Part shown: in pieces, positions 55,512 to 64,000 of the stretch | How the letters are laid out: every line of letters begins with the position of its first letter | How positions within the stretch are numbered: position 1 is the first letter of the stretch | NCBI RefSeq assembly: GCF_000259075.1 | Contig: NZ_AJKI01000004.1 | Span: 51,167-115,166 of the forward strand | From: Marinilabilia salmonicolor JCM 21150 | GTDB lineage: Bacteria > Bacteroidota > Bacteroidia > Bacteroidales > Marinilabiliaceae | Direction of reading: 5' to 3' | Length of the DNA: 64,000 nt | Position numbers and translations under genes: made by a program | Notes under the pieces: generated by a model | Databases searched by the model: none | What the model saw: only the letters and a program-made list of their open reading frames with translations | What the model was told of the DNA's origin: nothing

Positions 55512-57593
55512 ATGAAATTAAAGGACCTGGCAAGGCGAATTCCTTTTTTATTTTTTGCTTTTGCGCTTGGAACAGGCATCTGGCTTGCCCGGTTTGTGGG
55601 TGATGAGAGTTACCTGTTCCTTCGGATTCTTCCGATTCTTGTGGTATTGATTTCTTTTTTTCTTCTTTTTTCATTGAGGTTTTCCGGTAGATACAGGAAC
55701 CGTTGGATTTCCGGAGGGTGCTTTTATCTGATGTTGATTTTTACCGGTCTGTTCATGGCATTGATTAATCGTCCGTCTCGGATTAACAATGGCTTTAATG
55801 TGAAAGGAACCGCAAGAGTAGTAGAGGCCGATGTGACCACCTCGGGTTATCATAACTATACTGTGAAGCCTCTTGATTTAAAGGCGGATTCTTTATTGTC
55901 AGAAAGGTCAAAAATGATCTGGCGATTGATTGTGGAACCGGCCGACTCAATGCTTCAGCCACCGGCAAAGCCCGGAAATATAGTGGAATTTGCCGTCTTT
56001 ATTTCCGGTCATAAAAAACCCTCAAATCCCGGCGCATTTGATTATGGTGAATATCTTTTTCGTCAGGGGATCTCAGGTTGGGGATTTGTGGAAAGGGAAG
56101 ATTTTAAAATTTTGCGAAAGAGTCCATTACAGGGACTGATTGGTCGGATGAGTCATTTGAGACTCAAAACGATTGAAATATACCGGCGGCATGGCATTAG
56201 CGGAGAGGAGTTGCAGGTTTTATCGGCACTGACTCTTGGAGTACGTTCGATGCTGGACGATGAGATAAAGGACTGGTTTATACATTCAGGAGCAGTTCAT
56301 GTGTTGGCCGTATCTGGCCTTCACACAGGTATTATATTTCTTTTGATCAACTGGCTGCTCAATATGTTTTTGCCCGAGAGAAGCAGCATTCGTGTAATTA
56401 TTGTTATCGGAGTGCTGATTTTTTATGCCCTGTTAACAGGAGGTGCTCCATCGGTATTTCGGGCTGTGGTAATGCTTTCTGTCATCCAAATTGGGAATTA
56501 TTCTCAAAGGAGTAGTAATATTTACAATTTGCTGGGCGTTTCTGCGTTCTTGATTCTTCTGATTCATCCCATGTCACTTTTTCACATGGGCTTTTTGTTG
56601 TCACATTTGGCTGTGGCCGGCATTGTTACATTTTATCCGGTGTTTGCAAAACTTTATTCCAGCCGGAATATATTTATCAGATGGGGTGGTGATTTGGCCG
56701 CTGTTTCACTTTCGGCACAATTAGGTACCCTGCCACTTTCATTATTTACATTCCGGGCATTCCCTTCGTGGTTTCTGCTGTCCAATTTTTTAGTTCTACC
56801 TATGGTGGCGCCCATACTTGTACTGGCAAAATGTTTGGTGATATTTTCAGAGTTTCGTTTTCTGTCACTAATGATTGCCGGGATTCTGAATGATTTATTA
56901 AGGTTTATGCTTGAAGTGGTGGAGTGGCTCGATTCTTTGCCGTGGTCTTACGTGCAAGGATTATGGATCAATGAGAGCACAGTTTGGATCTTGTATGCAT
57001 TGATGGTGTTGCTAATGCTTTGGTTCCATACCCGGATGAGGTTAATGTTGAAGGGAACCCTTTTTTTGTTCTTGCTTCTGATGATTGTTTTGCATCTGGA
57101 TTATTGGAGAAAAAGCAGGACTGACAGGTTTGTGATTTTTGATGTGAAGAGAGAACGTGTTATTGGTCTTATTGAATCCGGGCAAGGCTTGGTTATTGCT
57201 GATACTACTGTTTCCAATCGAAGTCTTGATTTTGCCTGCAGTGGGTTCTTTTCAGGAAATTCTTTTAATTTGAAGAGAAAAGTTTTTTCTGAATGTTGGA
57301 GTAAAAAAGGAGAAGCAATGATTTGTTCCGTTAGAGAAAGTCCGTTTCTTGTATTGGGAGATGTAGATGTGGATCAGATGAGATTTTCAGGAATCCCCCG
57401 TTTTGAGGGGGTCGTTTTCTCCGGAGATCTGAAAGGAGATGTCCCTGGTTTTTTATCTCAAATCATGACTGAGCGATTGATTGTTGCCAAATCATGTCCA
57501 CCCTGGTGCATTAAAAAATTCAGGAAAGAAATTGAAGGTTTGTCCATGGAACTCCATTTTGTAGCAGAAGATGGTGCGTTCGTTTATCCATAA
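55512..57593 (+). CDS. comEC: ComEC/Rec2-family competence membrane protein
   Basis: A polytopic inner membrane DNA-uptake channel protein, 693 residues from the ATG at 55512. An N-terminal DUF4131-type region has two membrane spans and a soluble OB-like part (residues about 95-190). The competence domain follows with the hallmark VHVLAVSGLHTGIIFLLI (near residue 265) and about eight further spans. The C-terminal 140 residues (RFVIFDVKRERVIGLIESGQG...) lack the HxHxDH metal site, so the metallo-beta-lactamase domain found in many ComEC proteins is absent or degenerate here, as in other Bacteroidota. Single gene. Confidence 0.92.
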   Translation: MKLKDLARRIPFLFFAFALGTGIWLARFVGDESYLFLRILPILVVLISFFLLFSLRFSGRYRNRWISGGCFYLMLIFTGLFMALINRPSRINNGFNVKGTARVVEADVTTSGYHNYTVKPLDLKADSLLSERSKMIWRLIVEPADSMLQPPAKPGNIVEFAVFISGHKKPSNPGAFDYGEYLFRQGISGWGFVEREDFKILRKSPLQGLIGRMSHLRLKTIEIYRRHGISGEELQVLSALTLGVRSMLDDEIKDWFIHSGAVHVLAVSGLHTGIIFLLINWLLNMFLPERSSIRVIIVIGVLIFYALLTGGAPSVFRAVVMLSVIQIGNYSQRSSNIYNLLGVSAFLILLIHPMSLFHMGFLLSHLAVAGIVTFYPVFAKLYSSRNIFIRWGGDLAAVSLSAQLGTLPLSLFTFRAFPSWFLLSNFLVLPMVAPILVLAKCLVIFSEFRFLSLMIAGILNDLLRFMLEVVEWLDSLPWSYVQGLWINESTVWILYALMVLLMLWFHTRMRLMLKGTLFLFLLLMIVLHLDYWRKSRTDRFVIFDVKRERVIGLIESGQGLVIADTTVSNRSLDFACSGFFSGNSFNLKRKVFSECWSKKGEAMICSVRESPFLVLGDVDVDQMRFSGIPRFEGVVFSGDLKGDVPGFLSQIMTERLIVAKSCPPWCIKKFRKEIEGLSMELHFVAEDGAFVYP

Positions 57594-57857
57594 ATCTGGT
57601 TAAGCACAACAGACGTTATTTTTCCAATCATTCCATGTAATATTTCTTTACTTCACCTTTTATCTTTTATATTTGTCTTTTAATTTTACTTTAGCCTGTT
57701 AAATTCATGAATTTTCGTCGCGAGATGCTCAAACACCAAGAAATACAAGAAATCGCAGACAAATTTGAAAAAAGAAATGGTGAATTATTTTCAAATCAAA
57801 TTTGTTGAGGGCGCTTGTATTTTTGCTGGTAATTAGAATGTTTATGAATTAATAAGT

Positions 57858-58018
57858 CCTCCGAAAATCGAGGCTTTATCCTTTTTAAGGAAAATACGAT
57901 ATTGCTGGGTTTTTAAAAGGCCGAAGATCTTTAAGCAATCCCAGGGCGTTGCCTTGGGCTATTGCTCTCAGGCTTTCAGCCTGTTTACACCTTACCTGTC
58001 TTATGTATAAGGTGGGTT
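57858..58018 (+). repeat. CAGGCTTTCAGCCTG-family repeat, copy 3, upstream of trkA
   Basis: About 160 bases from CCTCCGAAAATCGAGGCTTT to TATAAGGTGGG. It contains CCCAGGGCGTTGCCTTGGGC, the hairpin CAGGCT-TTC-AGCCTG and CACCTTAC...TAAGGTG. It is the longest copy and lies in the 523-base gap between comEC and trkA, in the same direction as the genes. Confidence 0.78.
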
Positions 58019-58116
58019 AGCATAGTAGAATTAATATAAGACGCGTTTTATTGAAAAGATGAGTTCGGGAAGGACTGAAGTGTCCAACAAGAAATAACAC
58101 ACAAATTTATTTTATA

Positions 58117-59457
58117 ATGAATATTCTGATTGCCGGAGCTGGAGAGGTGGGTACACATTTGGCAAGACTTTTTTCCAATGCCGATCATGATGTGATTTTG
58201 CTTGATGACGATGAAGTCAAGCTAAGACGTCTGAGTCGTATTTTGGATGTAATGCCGGTGAAAGGTTCGGTAACATCAATCAGTGACCTGATAGAGGCAA
58301 AAGTTAAATCTGCTGATTTGTTCATTGCCGTTCCTCCCTATGAAGAGGTAAGTATCTTGTCTGCCATGCTTGCTAAAAAGCTGGGTGCCAAAACAACCAT
58401 TGCCCGGATCAATAACTACGAATATCTGGTTCCCGCAAACAAGGAATATTTTAAACAGTTGGGAGTGGATGAGATGGTTTATCCGGAGCATCTTGGTTCT
58501 CAGGAGATTATTGCGTCTCTTAAACAGGTGGGTACCCGTCAGTTGTTTGAATTTTCTGATGGTCGTTTGTTGTTGCTTGCGCTCAAAATACGCGATAATG
58601 CACCAATAGCCAACCTTTCGCTTTCAGAAGCTGCTGAATTGCATGAGATCAACGATTATTATACTGTGGCTATTTACCGTGACGGAAAAACAATTATTCC
58701 CCGTGGGGACAATCGTTTTAAACACGGGGATTTGGCTTATGTGATTACAACACGCCCGGGCATTCCGCAGGTATTGGCGGATGCAGGCAAACAGCAATTC
58801 GAAATTCACAATGTAATGATTTTGGGCGGAAGTCGCATTGGGAAGAAGGTCGCCAAAGAATTGGAGCATCATTATAAAATAAAATTAATTGAGTTAAATC
58901 GTGAAAAGACGATGCGTCTTGCTGATTTTCTTGAAAACACTCAGGTGGTAAGTGGTGATGGTCGAAGCCTGGAATTGCTCAAGGAGGAAGGAATTCACAA
59001 GACGGATGCATTTGTGGCGGTCACAGATAATTCTGAGGTAAACATCCTTGCTTGTCAGATGGCCAAGAAAATGGGAGTCCGAAAAACGGTGGCTGAAGTT
59101 GAAAATATGGATTACATCGATTTGGCTGAAAATATTGGTATAGGTACGCTAATCAACAAAAAACTCATCGCTGCCAGTTACATTTATCGTTATACCATGA
59201 AGGCAAGTGTGTCGCATGTGAAGTGTCTTACAGCTACCGATGCTGAAGTTCTTGAACTTACAGCGCAACCCAATTCTAAAATTACACGCGGACCTCTTAA
59301 AAATATTGATTTACCTAAAGATATGAATGTGGGTGGTATAACTCGTGGAAAAGAAGTTTTTATTGCCAATGGAGAAACACGAATTCAGCCCGGAGATAAG
59401 GTGGTGGTTTTTGCATTGCCATCAGGACTTAAGAAGGTGGAGAAGATGTTTTCGTGA
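58117..59457 (+). CDS. trkA: Trk potassium uptake system peripheral subunit TrkA
   Basis: Cytoplasmic NAD(H)-binding regulator of the TrkH/TrkG potassium channel, 446 residues. It has two RCK units. The first Rossmann fold begins MNILIAGAGEVGTHLARLF with the acidic strand end VILLDDD and is followed by a TrkA_C domain. The second begins NVMILGGSRIGKKVAKELE near residue 230, with its own TrkA_C domain near the end. The partner membrane gene trkH is not inside the window downstream; it may lie elsewhere. Confidence 0.96.
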   Translation: MNILIAGAGEVGTHLARLFSNADHDVILLDDDEVKLRRLSRILDVMPVKGSVTSISDLIEAKVKSADLFIAVPPYEEVSILSAMLAKKLGAKTTIARINNYEYLVPANKEYFKQLGVDEMVYPEHLGSQEIIASLKQVGTRQLFEFSDGRLLLLALKIRDNAPIANLSLSEAAELHEINDYYTVAIYRDGKTIIPRGDNRFKHGDLAYVITTRPGIPQVLADAGKQQFEIHNVMILGGSRIGKKVAKELEHHYKIKLIELNREKTMRLADFLENTQVVSGDGRSLELLKEEGIHKTDAFVAVTDNSEVNILACQMAKKMGVRKTVAEVENMDYIDLAENIGIGTLINKKLIAASYIYRYTMKASVSHVKCLTATDAEVLELTAQPNSKITRGPLKNIDLPKDMNVGGITRGKEVFIANGETRIQPGDKVVVFALPSGLKKVEKMFS

Positions 59458-59800
59458 GAGGTATCCAATTTAAGTAAAAGCAAAACTGCAATATGGAATT
59501 AATCCAGATTGAAGGTTCTTTTGTCTTTGTTTTTCCTCATTTTGTCAAACTTGAATTTGCAGAAAATCAATTGAATTGGTCGGAAAGGGACTCTGCGAAT
59601 CCCTTTGTTTACCGGGGTGTGACGTGTGTTTTATTGAGATCAGGCTTCTTTTTTCAGATCTTTTTTCGATAAAATTGCTATTGACTTATATTCATTTCTG
59701 TTGTTGATTTGCTCTTAGTTTGGTTCAGGTCTTTATCTGATAGATAACAGATTGAATCCGATTATTTACCGACAAAAATTTATTTGAACTAATAAAAACG
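59458..59800. other. Intergenic region with a weak hairpin
   Basis: No gene is seen in these 343 bases. AAAGGGA (59584-59590) can pair with TCCCTTT (59600-59606), a possible weak terminator for trkA. The last part is AT-rich and probably holds the promoter of the lipoprotein gene. Confidence 0.4.
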
Positions 59801-60661
59801 ATGGTCATGAAGAAAAGTGTAATTTATTTCCTGGCATTCCTGCTTATGGTGCCATTTTACTCATGTGAAAAGGATTCGGGTGAGGAGCCCGGTTCAATTG
59901 CCGGTATGGGAGAAGCATCCGGTGACATAGCTGTGACTTCTTTCGACTTACCGGAAGGCCTCTCTCTGGATGGCGATATCAGTGGTGTTGACCTTAACGG
60001 GGAGGATGGCGTTGTTGCTTCCGTTGAGGATAAGGATTTGCTAAAAAGCTGGAATTTCGGAAATTTATTTCCTGATTATGGAAACGGTGGTCAGTGGATT
60101 AAACTGAAACTGACCATTTCCAATAATCATGAAATTCCAAGAACTCTCTTTTTCCCAAAGGGATTGGTTTTTAAAGTAAACAAATCTGAGTACCAGCATG
60201 GTATTCTGTTGCAGTGGACATGGTTTGTGATTAAAGCCCATTCCTCACGCACGATTTATCTAAATCTGTTTTGTATTAACAAGGGGCGGCATGGTTCATC
60301 TTCAGATGTGCAATATACCATGGCCGGAATTGCCCAATCCTCTGTTATGTGGAACTTACTAAACAGGATAGGTTGGCGTAAAATTAATTGTGAGCATTAT
60401 TTTAATCAAAGTGAAGATCTTAAATCTGCAGGAGGTTTGAAGAGTGAAGAGGATTTGGTTGCACAGTATGAAGAAATTTCAGAATTGTTGCAGGATGCCG
60501 TATGGTCGATTACCAATGGAGATGGATTAACGGCTCAGCAAATTCAGGACATTGAGGCGCTGCCCATGTTGGAAGAGGGTACTTATCCGGAAGGGCTTGA
60601 AGATAATGGAGAGAATGCTCCTTTTTTCTTTGAGGAGTATCCTGGTGCTGCAGAAGATTGA
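59801..60661 (+). CDS. Hypothetical lipoprotein (286 aa)
   Basis: Not recognised. A lipoprotein signal (IYFLAFLLMVPFYSC; Cys24 from the first ATG, or 22 if the ATG at 59807 is the start) is followed by an acidic linker (EKDSGEEPGSIAGMGEASG). The beta-rich domain contains QWIKLKLTISNNHEIPRTLFFPKGLVF and SSRTIYLNLFCINKGRHGSSS. The C-terminus is very acidic (EEYPGAAED). It is probably surface-exposed or periplasmic. The gene stands alone and converges with the FemAB-like gene over a shared terminator. Confidence 0.75.
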   Translation: MVMKKSVIYFLAFLLMVPFYSCEKDSGEEPGSIAGMGEASGDIAVTSFDLPEGLSLDGDISGVDLNGEDGVVASVEDKDLLKSWNFGNLFPDYGNGGQWIKLKLTISNNHEIPRTLFFPKGLVFKVNKSEYQHGILLQWTWFVIKAHSSRTIYLNLFCINKGRHGSSSDVQYTMAGIAQSSVMWNLLNRIGWRKINCEHYFNQSEDLKSAGGLKSEEDLVAQYEEISELLQDAVWSITNGDGLTAQQIQDIEALPMLEEGTYPEGLEDNGENAPFFFEEYPGAAED

Positions 60662-60723
60662 TGCTTGAATTCTTTATGACGATGCTTCATGAAAGGGAGT
60701 CTCGGCTAATCAAGTTAATTGAA

Positions 60724-60772
60724 TAAAGAGGGTGGGTTTTCGACAAAGTTGAAAACTTACCCTTTCTTTTTC
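60724..60772. terminator. Bidirectional terminator between converging genes
   Basis: GGGTGGGTTTTC (60730-60741) pairs with GAAAACTTACCC (60751-60762) with G-U pairs. It is flanked by AAAG on the left and CTTTCTTTTTC on the right, and serves the lipoprotein gene (+) and the FemAB-like gene (-). Confidence 0.75.
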
Positions 60773-61800
60773 TAAATCATCTTTTTTAGAAAGTGTGTCA
60801 GTCTATTGTCAGGCAGGGTGCGACCAATGTTTAAAAGAGGATTTAATGCCTTTTGGGGAAACTGAATAAAGTTTGTTGTAGCCCCATAGGTTACGTATGC
60901 TTTCGCTCCCAGGCGGGTTTTATATAGAGCCAATCCGTCACCATCTTTTTCCTGAGGCCTGCCTCCCAGGTTGTAGCATATAAAACCTTTCTTTTTGTAC
61001 TCTTCAATTACTTTAATATTTAAAAGTGATGATAATCCTTTTTGGTATCCAAAATTGTCGGTAGCTTTAAGAAGCATGTATGCCTGATGGCAACACTCGA
61101 GAACCAGTTCAATGGCATGTATGCCTTCATTTGATTGAATGGTAAATATCCTCGCATCTTCACTTTTGATCAGCCTTTCTATAGTCTCAGGGGTGAAGTG
61201 CCTTAAGTATAAAGGGTTATAATCTGAACGTGATTTTTTTAATCTTTCGTTTTTTACATTGTTCAGCAACTCCATGAGTCTTGGAATAGCACTGATATCT
61301 GATACCTCACGGAAGATAGTCTCAGTCTTTACAGCCTTTTTCAGATGACGTTTTATTTGATGGTGCAGGTCTTTTTCAGTGTGTTGGCTGAGCATGATTT
61401 TATACTCAAACCGCTTTGTTGACCAATAAGCAGAATGTCCCGGGTTTTCCAGAAATGGGGCATAACCATATGAGGATATGATAATGCGGTCTATATTATT
61501 GTCTGATGCATATTTGTAAAGGGCATCCAATAATGCATGGGGAGATGCAGAAGATTTTTGTTTAACTGCAAAACCGGCATGAAAAAAGAGTTGGTTTTTT
61601 CCCAGGCGATGATTGCTTTCCCGCATTCCTGATATTTTCCCTTCAATCTCCCCATTAGGATTGATCAAATCAAAATACACAGGCTCCAGGTCTTTATTTG
61701 CAATCGAGTTTATCCATCCGGGATTCAGGAAAACACTGCTTTCAAATTCATTCAAGTTTTTGATCCAATCCTTCTCTGTTTTTCTGAAAACAATTAGCAT
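60772..61800 (-). CDS. FemAB/GNAT-like acyl or aminoacyl transferase
   Basis: A 342-residue protein resembling the FemAB-like (BioF2/GNAT) transferases. Relevant parts are QIKRHLKKAVKTETIFREVSD, IFTIQSNEGIHAIELVLECCHQAYMLLKATD, FGYQKGLSSLLNIKVIEEYKKKGFICYNLGGRP and LALYKTRLGAKAYVTYG, the typical C-terminal acyl-binding fold. Such enzymes add amino acids or acyl groups to peptidoglycan precursors or to extracellular polysaccharide. It lies 93 bases downstream of a PaaK/CapK-like gene, a pairing seen in capsule loci. The substrate is unknown. Confidence 0.82.
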   Translation of the reverse strand: MLIVFRKTEKDWIKNLNEFESSVFLNPGWINSIANKDLEPVYFDLINPNGEIEGKISGMRESNHRLGKNQLFFHAGFAVKQKSSASPHALLDALYKYASDNNIDRIIISSYGYAPFLENPGHSAYWSTKRFEYKIMLSQHTEKDLHHQIKRHLKKAVKTETIFREVSDISAIPRLMELLNNVKNERLKKSRSDYNPLYLRHFTPETIERLIKSEDARIFTIQSNEGIHAIELVLECCHQAYMLLKATDNFGYQKGLSSLLNIKVIEEYKKKGFICYNLGGRPQEKDGDGLALYKTRLGAKAYVTYGATTNFIQFPQKALNPLLNIGRTLPDNRLTHFLKKMI

Positions 61801-61893
61801 AAATATCTTATTAGTTGTTTGTTTTAGTAACGATGGTTAAATGAATTTGTTTGAAAAGGGGCAACCAGAAAGCTTGAAGTTTTGATTGAGGTT

Positions 61894-63186
61894 TTACTCA
61901 CACGAGATAAAGCGCTGTCGTTTTGTTCTTCCATCACCGGGAATATCAGAAACTCGTTGGATATCTATGTTAATCTCTTCTTTTGCATGTCTGTTAATGG
62001 TCTTTTTCAGAGTTTCTTTTTGAATTTCCGAAAGTGGATGACCTGAAATTAACTTCATTTCTATGGAGAAGTCATCTTTTTGAATAGCCTGGAACTGATA
62101 AATGAGATTTGGGAATTTTCTGTTAAACTCTTCCATTACAAAATGAAACAAAGTGTCTCCCGGCATTCTTCTTCCTGATGGAAGCTTTAGCATTGCTTCT
62201 TTTCTTCCTTGTAACTGTGTGATGTAACGTTTGCCATCAATAGTTTTTATGGCTGCTAAATCACCAACATCATATCTGATGAATGGGGTTCCTTGTTGAA
62301 AAAGTTGTGTACATACGACCCTGCCAACTTCTCCGTCTTTCACCGGGAATCCTTCGTCATCTACTATTTCAATGTGGAGCGTCTCTTCAGAAATTTTCCA
62401 GTTTCCGGTATCTCCAAATCCTAATATTCCCACTTCCGATGCGCCATATTCATTATACACATTAAAGCCAAAGGCATTCTCCATAAGTTCTTGTTCTTCG
62501 TGGGAACACATCTCTGAGGTTATTATACAGCTTCTTAATGAAGGAACGAGATCCTTAAGAGTTGCATTTCTTGAGTTCAGATGTTTTGCGAAAAAAAATA
62601 ATGGGAAAGAATAGCCATACAGATAGATAAACTTTCTGCTTTTCATTCTTTGCAACCATTTTTCGATGTTATTTTCGGATAGGTTAATTACCTGAAAACG
62701 CACCCTTCTGGATAGAAAATCTTTGGTTTTTTCTTTTAATCGGCTAAAAAAAGGAGACGGAATCCCGAAAAACCGTGCTTGTAATGAATTCAGTGAAATC
62801 TCTGCCTGATTGTAGTTTCTTTCAATAATTGCCCAGATAAGGGCATGAGTAAGATAATCTGAGTAAAATGTGAATGGAGATCCGGTAGAGCCACTAGTGG
62901 ATTGCCTGTAATATCTCCTGTATTTTGAATGATCAGGCTTTAGGGAAATGTTGGCATTGAAAAAATCTTTTTTGCTTAGAACTGGGATCTCTTCCCATTT
63001 AGCAGGTATGTTTCCCACATAGTTTCGGTATGAACTATTGTTTTCGAAATGGAATTGAAAGGCCTCCCACCTTTTTTGTGTGTGCCAGTTCCGAAAATCA
63101 TTTCCATCCGGAATTGATTGAAGAATTTGGGATGCTTTCTTTATCGGAAACCCCAGTATTTTTAATGTAGTAAACAGGTTTGTCAT
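61894..63186 (-). CDS. PaaK/CapK-like adenylate-forming ligase
   Basis: A 430-residue member of the phenylacetate-CoA ligase/CapK branch of adenylate-forming enzymes. Motifs: STSGSTGSPFTFYSD (phosphate-binding loop, near 93), YNEYGASEVGILG (near 245) and TPFIRYDVGDLAAI (near 312), with a C-terminal domain ending DGRTKRQRFISCE. CapK-like members are linked to capsule and exopolysaccharide synthesis. It is the first gene of a pair with the FemAB-like gene. Activation of a carboxylate for decorating a polymer is inference. Confidence 0.88.
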   Translation of the reverse strand: MTNLFTTLKILGFPIKKASQILQSIPDGNDFRNWHTQKRWEAFQFHFENNSSYRNYVGNIPAKWEEIPVLSKKDFFNANISLKPDHSKYRRYYRQSTSGSTGSPFTFYSDYLTHALIWAIIERNYNQAEISLNSLQARFFGIPSPFFSRLKEKTKDFLSRRVRFQVINLSENNIEKWLQRMKSRKFIYLYGYSFPLFFFAKHLNSRNATLKDLVPSLRSCIITSEMCSHEEQELMENAFGFNVYNEYGASEVGILGFGDTGNWKISEETLHIEIVDDEGFPVKDGEVGRVVCTQLFQQGTPFIRYDVGDLAAIKTIDGKRYITQLQGRKEAMLKLPSGRRMPGDTLFHFVMEEFNRKFPNLIYQFQAIQKDDFSIEMKLISGHPLSEIQKETLKKTINRHAKEEINIDIQRVSDIPGDGRTKRQRFISCE

Positions 63187-63328
63187 TCGTTCTCTATTGA
63201 CACAAAAACAGTTTTAGGAAAACATTACAAGATAGGAATCTTCAGGCAATTTTGGGAGAATGTAAAGCGCTCTTTGACGTGGCTCTGAAAATATATGATA
63301 AAGGACCTTGAATGGTTTGATAAACTGA

Positions 63329-63562
63329 TTAGATCTTAGTGTTTATAGGGGAAGGCGGGATTTTTCGTGATAATTTATTTAGTTTATAGAATGCATCCAT
63401 TGGTGAAAGCATATCTACATTTGATGTAAAAAGAGTGGAACTTACAAGTGCCTTGTTGTAATTTACAACCATTCCGGATTTAATACTCTGGAAATACTTT
63501 TTTAAAATCAGTCCCGTTAATAGTTGGGACTGAGGAGGCGAAGCTGTATCATAAACTACCAT
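63329..63562 (-). CDS. Possible small gene or gene remnant (77 aa)
   Basis: Not recognised. An open frame starting MVVYDTASPPQSQLLTGLILKKYFQ and ending NTKI, upstream of the PaaK-like gene on the same strand. Composition is protein-like, but the size and lack of known motif leave open that it is the 5' remnant of a longer gene. After the stop the same frame continues only for a short distance. Nothing else is seen in the 584-base gap 63187-63770. Confidence 0.3.
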   Translation of the reverse strand: MVVYDTASPPQSQLLTGLILKKYFQSIKSGMVVNYNKALVSSTLFTSNVDMLSPMDAFYKLNKLSRKIPPSPINTKI

Positions 63563-63770
63563 TTTTGCTGAGCTGAAGTGAAAAAAAATAATTGTTTAGA
63601 AATGTAAAAAAGACTATTGTTTTTGTTAATTTTTTTGACGAGTGTAACAAATTTGTTGATTAACTCGTTATTGCCTGTGATAAAAGTATTTATTCACAGG
63701 GCCATTCTTTGGATTATTTCAGGTTTTAAAAGGCTTGAACTGAAATTCGGGAGTGAAAAAATTAACAAAA

Positions 63771-64000
63771 ATGGAATTAAAGAGAAGTTGGATTGTTGTA
63801 GTTGTTACTTTAATAATTGGATTAGGAAACGTTCAGGCCAAAGGGCTTCATGTAACAGTGGATGGTAAGACGAGAGCAAGCGGAGATATTGATTCCCCCA
63901 TGAGTCTGGAATGGGCCTTTGCCTCACTGAACAGAGCAGGCGATACAATTTTGATTCATGGAGGGGATTATTACGGAACTCATACCGTATGGGCATCAGG
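63771..64000 (+). CDS. Exported probable parallel beta-helix protein (3' partial)
   Basis: An ATG at 63771 opens a frame to the end of the window, giving 76 codons. A Sec signal peptide (MELKRSWIVVVVTLIIGLG, cleavage after VQA) is followed by KGLHVTVDGKTRASGDIDSP, SLEWAFASLNRAGDTILIHG and GDYYG. This order (exported start, a sentence-like VDG, then A-GDTI-L--G-YYG) is typical of the first turns of parallel beta-helix proteins such as pectate/alginate lyase-like and right-handed beta-helix repeat proteins. The product could be another polysaccharide-active enzyme, but the catalytic part lies outside the window. Confidence 0.7.
   Translation, partial: MELKRSWIVVVVTLIIGLGNVQAKGLHVTVDGKTRASGDIDSPMSLEWAFASLNRAGDTILIHGGDYYGTHTVWAS

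Noticed and set aside
50451..58018. Repeats as CRISPR or tRNA-like elements
   Set aside because: Only three copies spread over 7 kb, without spacers or cloverleaf structure.

Overview
The window is chromosomal DNA from a member of the Bacteroidota, most likely an anaerobic or fermentative polysaccharide degrader of the Bacteroidales/Marinilabiliales type. The reasons are a SusC/SusD polysaccharide utilization locus, a short primary sigma factor without region 1.1, a Rho with a long charged insert, a tmRNA whose tag reads GENNYALAA, mostly weak Shine-Dalgarno sequences, and pyruvate:ferredoxin oxidoreductase beside pyruvate phosphate dikinase. Species cannot be fixed from the sequence alone.

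Layout. (1) 1-9915: a polysaccharide utilization locus on the + strand with a GH2 enzyme (5' end outside the window), a GH88 unsaturated uronyl hydrolase, SusC, SusD and, after a terminator and a palindromic repeat, an alginate-lyase-superfamily lipoprotein. The enzyme set points to a uronic-acid-containing polysaccharide that lyases cut into unsaturated oligosaccharides. (2) 10311-10710: a small GIY-YIG nuclease gene next to a cluster of short repeats. (3) about 10713-30385: a putative 19.7-kb integrative element in the 3' end of the tmRNA gene. It carries hipBA, a type I restriction-modification operon (KAP-like NTPase, hsdM, hsdS, two passenger genes, hsdR) and a replication/integration module (zinc-finger coiled-coil protein, iteron-like repeats, DUF3987 protein, excisionase-like HTH protein, tyrosine recombinase). 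A 16-bp near-identical direct repeat (10713-10728 and 30370-30385) and paired GGTGAAAC-like sites spaced 11 bp at both ends support the boundaries. (4) 30371-35940: conserved housekeeping genes (ssrA, rpe, the primary sigma gene, rho) and one hypothetical gene. (5) 36594-47020: an AAA ATPase, then pyruvate metabolism (nifJ, a dihydroorotate-dehydrogenase-like flavoprotein, ppdK), ruvX and def. (6) 47192-50203: a solitary GH2 lipoprotein enzyme. (7) 50627-55091: asnB, nadE and an AMP-forming acyl ligase in one tight operon, followed by comEC and trkA; each of these three units is preceded by a copy of the same dispersed repeat. (8) 59801-64000: a hypothetical lipoprotein, a FemAB/GNAT-like and a PaaK/CapK-like gene on the - strand, and the start of an exported probable beta-helix protein cut by the window edge.

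How it fits together: the polysaccharide utilization locus imports and degrades uronic polysaccharide; the PFOR/PPDK cluster handles pyruvate in an anaerobic metabolism; the island adds DNA defence and a toxin-antitoxin pair and is probably mobile or recently so. Intergenic spaces are rich in small dispersed repeats: at least four copies of a CATTGCGA...GAAGCAATCT family, three copies of a CAGGCTTTCAGCCTG family, and one GCCCCGG...GGGG element. Product names come from motif recognition by eye; no database search was run.
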